Shown here in pieces: positions 6,084 to 9,213 of a DNA stretch of 9,213 nucleotides. Each line of letters begins with the position of its first letter. Within the stretch, counting starts at the first letter, position 1. Location of the stretch: assembly GCA_034006575.1 (NCBI GenBank), contig JAVESN010000070.1, forward strand, positions 1-9,213, given 5' to 3'. The notes under the pieces are model-generated. The model worked only from the letters and a program-made list of their open reading frames with translations. It was not told the origin of the DNA and did not search any database. The DNA is from Methanimicrococcus sp034006575. Its GTDB lineage: Archaea; Halobacteriota; Methanosarcinia; Methanosarcinales; Methanosarcinaceae. The translations under genes were made by a program, and so were the position numbers.

Positions 6084-6093
6084 TATTTAAATA
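6084..6093 (-). promoter_or_regulatory. Candidate TATA box of cofE
   Basis: TATTTAAATA, a perfect palindrome, lies 53-62 bases upstream of the cofE start. Initiation about 25 bases downstream would give a leader of roughly 30 bases that includes the GGGGG site. The palindrome gives no direction by itself, so the assignment to cofE rests on distance. Confidence 0.4.
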
Positions 6094-6111
6094 ATCAATC
6101 CCTCAAAAACA

Positions 6112-6206
6112 TTAACGCATTGAATCTTTAACGCATTGACTCATGAGCGAATTTATTTACTCAAAAATCAGGCGACTGAGAGAATGAAATAAACCGTCAA
6201 CGCATT
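6112..6206. repeat. AACGCATT short direct repeats
   Basis: TTAACGCATTGA occurs at 6112-6123 and 6128-6139, 16 bases apart. A third, shorter copy CAACGCATT lies at 6198-6206. The 16-base spacing and the position upstream of the cofE promoter would suit a regulator site, but chance in low-complexity DNA cannot be ruled out. Confidence 0.5.
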
Positions 6207-6224
6207 CAAAAATTTAAACAAAAC

Positions 6225-6234
6225 ATAAATAAAA
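6225..6234 (+). promoter_or_regulatory. Candidate TATA box for the C/D sRNA
   Basis: ATAAATAAAA is centred about 24 bases before the predicted sRNA 5' end near 6253, the usual archaeal spacing. The surroundings are A-rich, so the specificity of this call is low. Confidence 0.35.
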
Positions 6235-6252
6235 CAAAACCCTAAACAGACG

Positions 6253-6320
6253 TGTGGCGCGTGATGAAAGTTACCCCATCTTGAGCAAAGAATGAAGAAA
6301 ACTTAAGAACTGATGCCACA
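6253..6320 (+). ncRNA. Predicted archaeal box C/D guide sRNA (2'-O-methylation guide)
   Basis: Box C GTGATGA (6261-6267) matches RUGAUGA exactly and box D CTGA (6310-6313) is perfect. The flanks TGTGGCG (6253-6259) and TGCCACA (6314-6320) pair as a 7-bp terminal stem, one pair being G-U. This leaves a 3-nt bulge C-G-T (6260-6262) and tandem G-A pairs, the canonical K-turn bound by L7Ae. Internal boxes are weaker: D' TTGA (6281-6284) and C' ATGAAGA (6292-6298), with a 7-nt spacer. Guide stretches are 13 nt (6268-6280) and 11 nt (6299-6309), close to the roughly 12-nt archaeal rule. The D' guide AAGTTACCCCATC predicts target GAUGGGGUAACUU with modification of the fifth base, a G. The D guide predicts UUCUUAAGUUU with modification of the fifth base, a U. 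The targets are unidentified. The opposite strand lacks these boxes, so the direction is firm. Confidence 0.75.
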
Positions 6321-6324
6321 ACCG

Positions 6325-6416
6325 TTTATTTTAAATGGCTCGTTTATTTATTTGTTTGTTATTTGTTTGTTATTTGTTTGTTATTTGTTTATTTATTTTA
6401 AATAACTCGTTTATTT
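6325..6416. repeat. Four 11-bp tandem repeats framed by a 25-bp direct repeat
   Basis: The core is four consecutive copies of TTATTTGTTTG (6348-6358, 6359-6369, 6370-6380, 6381-6391; the last ends in A). It is framed by two 25-base copies (6325-6349 and 6392-6416) that differ only at a GG/AA dinucleotide (6337-6338 against 6404-6405). The plus strand is T-rich directly after the sRNA, so the block may also end the sRNA transcript. On the mutS strand it reads as an A-rich 3' region starting 28 bases past the stop. Confidence 0.8.
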
Positions 6417-6444
6417 CGGATGATTCGCTTATTGCGGAATTATT

Positions 6445-9213
6445 TTAATAATCGTTTTTCTCCAAGGAGTGAAGTTTTTCCTTCACTTCCTCTAACTTTA
6501 AAAGGGCTTGCATCGGCGTCATATTGTTGACGTCCAAGTCTTTAAATTCAATTTTAAGCTCCTCGACAATCGGGTGCTCGATGAACTTTTCAACAACGCG
6601 CTCTTCCGCGCCCGCGCTTTCCGGATCGAAAAGCAAAAGCTGAGTGTAGCGCGCATTTCTTTTTTTGCCGCGCCCCTCGTCTTCCGCCAAATTTTCGTTT
6701 TCAATCTCTTTTAAAATTTCGGCGGCGCGATCGCTGACTTTGTCGGGAACGCCGGCCAGCCGCGCGACATGAATCCCGTAACTCTTGTCGGTTGCGCCCG
6801 GAACGATTTTTCGAAGAAAAACCAAATCGCTTCCGGTTTCACGAACCGCGATATGGAAATTTTTCAGCCGCTTGAGTTTGTTTTCAAGCGCGGTCAATTG
6901 ATGATAATGCGTTGCAAAAAGCGTTCGGACTCCCTTTTTGTCTTTGTTGTGAATGTATTCGACAACGGCTTTCGCAATGCTGTAACCGTCATAAGTGCTG
7001 GTGCCGCGGCCGATTTCATCCAAAAGGATCAAATCTCGGTCGCCGGCATTGTTTAAAATATTGGCCAGCTCGACCATCTCCACCATAAACGTACTTTTGC
7101 CACCGGCCAAGTCGTCATGCGCGCCGATTCGCGTGAAAATTCTGTCCACTGTTCCGATTTTGGCAAACGCCGCCGGTACAAAACTGCCGGCCTGCGCCAT
7201 CACAATAATCATTGCAATCTGCCGCATGTATGTGGATTTTCCGGCCATGTTGGGTCCGGTGATTAAAAGGAATTGTTTTTCCGAAGAATCCATTTCGGCA
7301 TCATTTGGGACAAACGGTTCCGCTGTCGTTTTCTCGACAATCGGATGTCTTCCGTCCCGAATTAAAATTTCCAAACCGTCGTCCAATTGCGGGCAGACAT
7401 AATTATTTTCAATCGCGATTTCGGCAAAACCGCACAAAACATCAATTTTTCCGATGAGATGCGCCGCGGCTTGAATTTCTTTGGCGTAAGAAGACACCCG
7501 TTCGGTCGTTTCTCTGAATATTTCATATTCGAGCGCGACGGATTTATCATCGGCCGTTAAAATCTTATTTTCACGCTCTTTTAATTCCGGCGTAAAATAA
7601 CGTTCGCCGTTTGCAATCGTTTGTTTTCGAATATAACTTTCGGGAACCAAATGTTTGTTTGCGTTTGTGACTTCAATGTAGTACCCAAACACCTTGTTGT
7701 ATCCGACTTTTAAATTTTTAATTCCGGTTTCATTTCTTTGTTTCGTTTGAAATTCCGCAATCCATTCTTTGCTGTCGCCTGAAATGCTTCTCAATTCGTC
7801 CAATTCCGAATCGTATCCTCGGCGAATCATTTTGCCTTCCCGAACGGAAACGGGCGGCTCATCGGAAATGGTTTTGGAAATGAGATCCGTCAACTCTTCC
7901 GCGAAATCAAGTTTTGAAATGTCGTTGCAAATCTTAAAAAGCAATTCGGATTTCGTCTCTGTTTGAGTTTGCGGGCACATTTGCGGACATATCCGGGTCA
8001 TGACGGCGTGCAGCCCTTTTAATTCGGAAAGGGAATTTTTCATGGAAATCAAATCTCGCGCGTTTGAATTTCCGTATATCATCCGGCTGACAAGCCTTTC
8101 AATGTCTGAAATTCCGGAAAGGTGTTGCCTTAAATCGTAGCGTTCTAAGCTGTTTTCTTTAAGGGTGAGAACGGCGTTGAGCCTTTTTGTGATTTCGTTT
8201 GAATCAATCAGCGGGCGAAGCAGCCAGTTTCTCAAAAGTCGAGAGCCCATCGGGGTTTTTGTTTTATCCATGACGCGAATGAGGGAATAATTCTCCCCGT
8301 CGTCGCGTGTGTTTTTTATGATTTCTAAATTCTTAAGCGTCACGGAATCCAAAATTAAATTCTTGGACATGGAATAAAATTGAACCGGCTGAATATGATT
8401 TAAATCTCTCATTTGCGTCTTTAACGCGTAATCCAGCGTTTTTCCGCAAGCCAAAACCGCGTAATCGGCGTTTTTAAATCCCAATCCTTCTAAAGTCGTT
8501 ATTTTAAATTGTTTTAATAAATCCGATTCGCATTCCTCAACGTCGATTGCGATAGATTTTGAACACGAAAACGTTTCTATTTTGACTTTATTTTCTTCCA
8601 GCCGATTCATCAGCAATTCATTTTCGGTCAGCGTATTTTGAAGAACTCCTTCCGTCGGCTTATACCGAGCCACTTCGCTGATCACTTTTTCATACGGCGC
8701 CGCGTCTTCAAACTGCGTTGTGAAAAATTCGCCGGTGGAAATGTCTAAAAAAGAAATGCCGAATATTTCCTTTCCGCCGTTTGCTTTTGCATTTGAGTTT
8801 TTTTTATAAGAGCCGGTCAGCGCCATCAAATAATTGTTGGACGAATCGGTGATGATGGAAGAATCGATTGCCGTTCCCGGAGTGACGACGCGAACAATGC
8901 CGCGTTTTACAACCCCCTTCGCTTTTTTCGGATCCTCCAGCTGCTCGCAAATCGCGACTTTGTATCCCTTCTTAATCAATCGCGGCAAATACGTATCAAT
9001 CGCATGATACGGAATTCCCGCAAGCGGCATATCTGTTCCGTTTTTAGATTTTCCGCGTGTGGTCAGCGTGATTTCTAATTCTTTGGCCATAACTTTTGCG
9101 TCGTCGCCAAAAGATTCGTAAAAATCGCCCATCCTGAAAAATACGAGCGCGTCCGGACATTCTTCTTTGGCCGCGTAATATTGTTTCATGGCAGGCGTCG
9201 CTTGGTCTTTCAT
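6445..9213 (-). CDS. mutS: DNA mismatch repair ATPase MutS
   Basis: MutS binds mispaired or looped bases and, with ATP, recruits MutL. It has 922 aa, somewhat longer than E. coli MutS (853). The mismatch-binding Phe-x-Glu is FYE at residues 31-33 in FFRMGDFYESFG, followed by MPLAGIPYHAIDTYL and GYKVAICEQLEDP of domain I. The connector, lever and clamp occupy roughly 125-600, including the clamp-side GYNKVFGYYIEVTNAN. The ATPase has Walker A GPNMAGKST (653-661, Lys659), the STFMVEMVEL loop, Walker B ILLDEIGRGTSTYDG (Asp732, Glu733) and the switch histidine region FATHYHQL. The C-terminal helical end includes DVNNMTPMQALLKLEEVK. The ATG is the last codon of the window (9213-9211). It fits the family N-terminus, so the gene is probably complete, but its promoter and any upstream mutL cannot be seen. 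This bacterial-type MutS is patchy in archaea and known from Methanosarcinaceae. The stop is TAA. Confidence 0.97.
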   Translation of the reverse strand: MKDQATPAMKQYYAAKEECPDALVFFRMGDFYESFGDDAKVMAKELEITLTTRGKSKNGTDMPLAGIPYHAIDTYLPRLIKKGYKVAICEQLEDPKKAKGVVKRGIVRVVTPGTAIDSSIITDSSNNYLMALTGSYKKNSNAKANGGKEIFGISFLDISTGEFFTTQFEDAAPYEKVISEVARYKPTEGVLQNTLTENELLMNRLEENKVKIETFSCSKSIAIDVEECESDLLKQFKITTLEGLGFKNADYAVLACGKTLDYALKTQMRDLNHIQPVQFYSMSKNLILDSVTLKNLEIIKNTRDDGENYSLIRVMDKTKTPMGSRLLRNWLLRPLIDSNEITKRLNAVLTLKENSLERYDLRQHLSGISDIERLVSRMIYGNSNARDLISMKNSLSELKGLHAVMTRICPQMCPQTQTETKSELLFKICNDISKLDFAEELTDLISKTISDEPPVSVREGKMIRRGYDSELDELRSISGDSKEWIAEFQTKQRNETGIKNLKVGYNKVFGYYIEVTNANKHLVPESYIRKQTIANGERYFTPELKERENKILTADDKSVALEYEIFRETTERVSSYAKEIQAAAHLIGKIDVLCGFAEIAIENNYVCPQLDDGLEILIRDGRHPIVEKTTAEPFVPNDAEMDSSEKQFLLITGPNMAGKSTYMRQIAMIIVMAQAGSFVPAAFAKIGTVDRIFTRIGAHDDLAGGKSTFMVEMVELANILNNAGDRDLILLDEIGRGTSTYDGYSIAKAVVEYIHNKDKKGVRTLFATHYHQLTALENKLKRLKNFHIAVRETGSDLVFLRKIVPGATDKSYGIHVARLAGVPDKVSDRAAEILKEIENENLAEDEGRGKKRNARYTQLLLFDPESAGAEERVVEKFIEHPIVEELKIEFKDLDVNNMTPMQALLKLEEVKEKLHSLEKNDY

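Larger units (their letters stand above)
6032..6444. other. Long intergenic region between mutS and cofE
   Basis: There is no protein gene in these 413 bases. They hold the cofE promoter and leader, an AACGCATT repeat family, a plus-strand box C/D sRNA with its own TATA-like element, and an A/T- and G/T-rich repeat block before the mutS stop. All but the leader are annotated separately. Confidence 0.75.

Noticed and set aside
6268..6280. 16S rRNA 'GGUGGGGUAAC' segment as target of the sRNA D' guide
   Set aside because: The match is to the bacterial form of that helix as I recall it. The archaeal sequence there seems different, so I do not claim a target.
6032..6444. A second C/D sRNA or a tRNA in the mutS-cofE gap
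   Set aside because: A CTGA at 6175-6178 and TCAG at 6168-6171 have no partner box C, and no cloverleaf could be folded.
6995..7402. 135-residue plus-strand reading frame inside mutS
   Set aside because: It is a shadow frame opposite the conserved MutS ATPase domain, without a ribosome binding site or family resemblance.

Overview
The window reads as chromosomal DNA of a methanogenic archaeon of the Methanosarcinaceae. The evidence is a pyrrolysine (amber-decoding) cassette whose PylS carries its tRNA-binding N-terminal domain fused to the catalytic domain, together with a coenzyme F420 gene, archaeal-type TATA elements and a box C/D guide RNA. The low G+C, AAA/GAA-rich genes and A/T-rich spacers would suit Methanimicrococcus or a close relative better than Methanosarcina itself; that genus-level guess is inference only.

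Layout, left to right. Positions 1-186 hold a G/T-rich minisatellite of twelve 15/16-bp units that runs off the left edge. Positions 187-407 are a non-coding leader with short direct repeats, TATA-like elements and a strong inverted repeat. A plus-strand cassette follows: pylT (tRNA-Pyl, anticodon CUA, 408-476), pylS (518-1882), pylB (1918-3036), pylC (3100-4272) and pylD (4356-5147). Convergent to it are two minus-strand genes, cofE (5273-6031, TTG start) and mutS (6445-9213, start codon at the last base of the window). The 413-bp gap between cofE and mutS has no protein gene. It holds tandem and direct repeats and, on the plus strand at 6253-6320, what looks like a complete archaeal box C/D sRNA with a K-turn and terminal stem.

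How the genes work together. PylB isomerises lysine to 3-methyl-D-ornithine, PylC ligates this to the side-chain amine of a second lysine, and PylD oxidises the dipeptide so that it cyclises to pyrrolysine. PylS charges pyrrolysine onto the tRNA made by pylT so that UAG is read as an amino acid, typically in methylamine methyltransferases, none of which lies in this window. All six protein genes end in TAA or TGA and none in TAG, as expected where UAG is a sense codon. CofE adds the glutamate tail of the methanogenic hydride carrier F420. MutS is the mismatch-recognition ATPase of DNA repair. The last two are housekeeping neighbours with no obvious functional link to the pyl cassette.

The least expected items are the C/D sRNA, the unusual points of tRNA-Pyl (G37, no encoded CCA), an in-frame insertion in PylB, a repeat-expanded PylS linker, and the two repeat blocks. 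No wholly new multi-gene system is visible.
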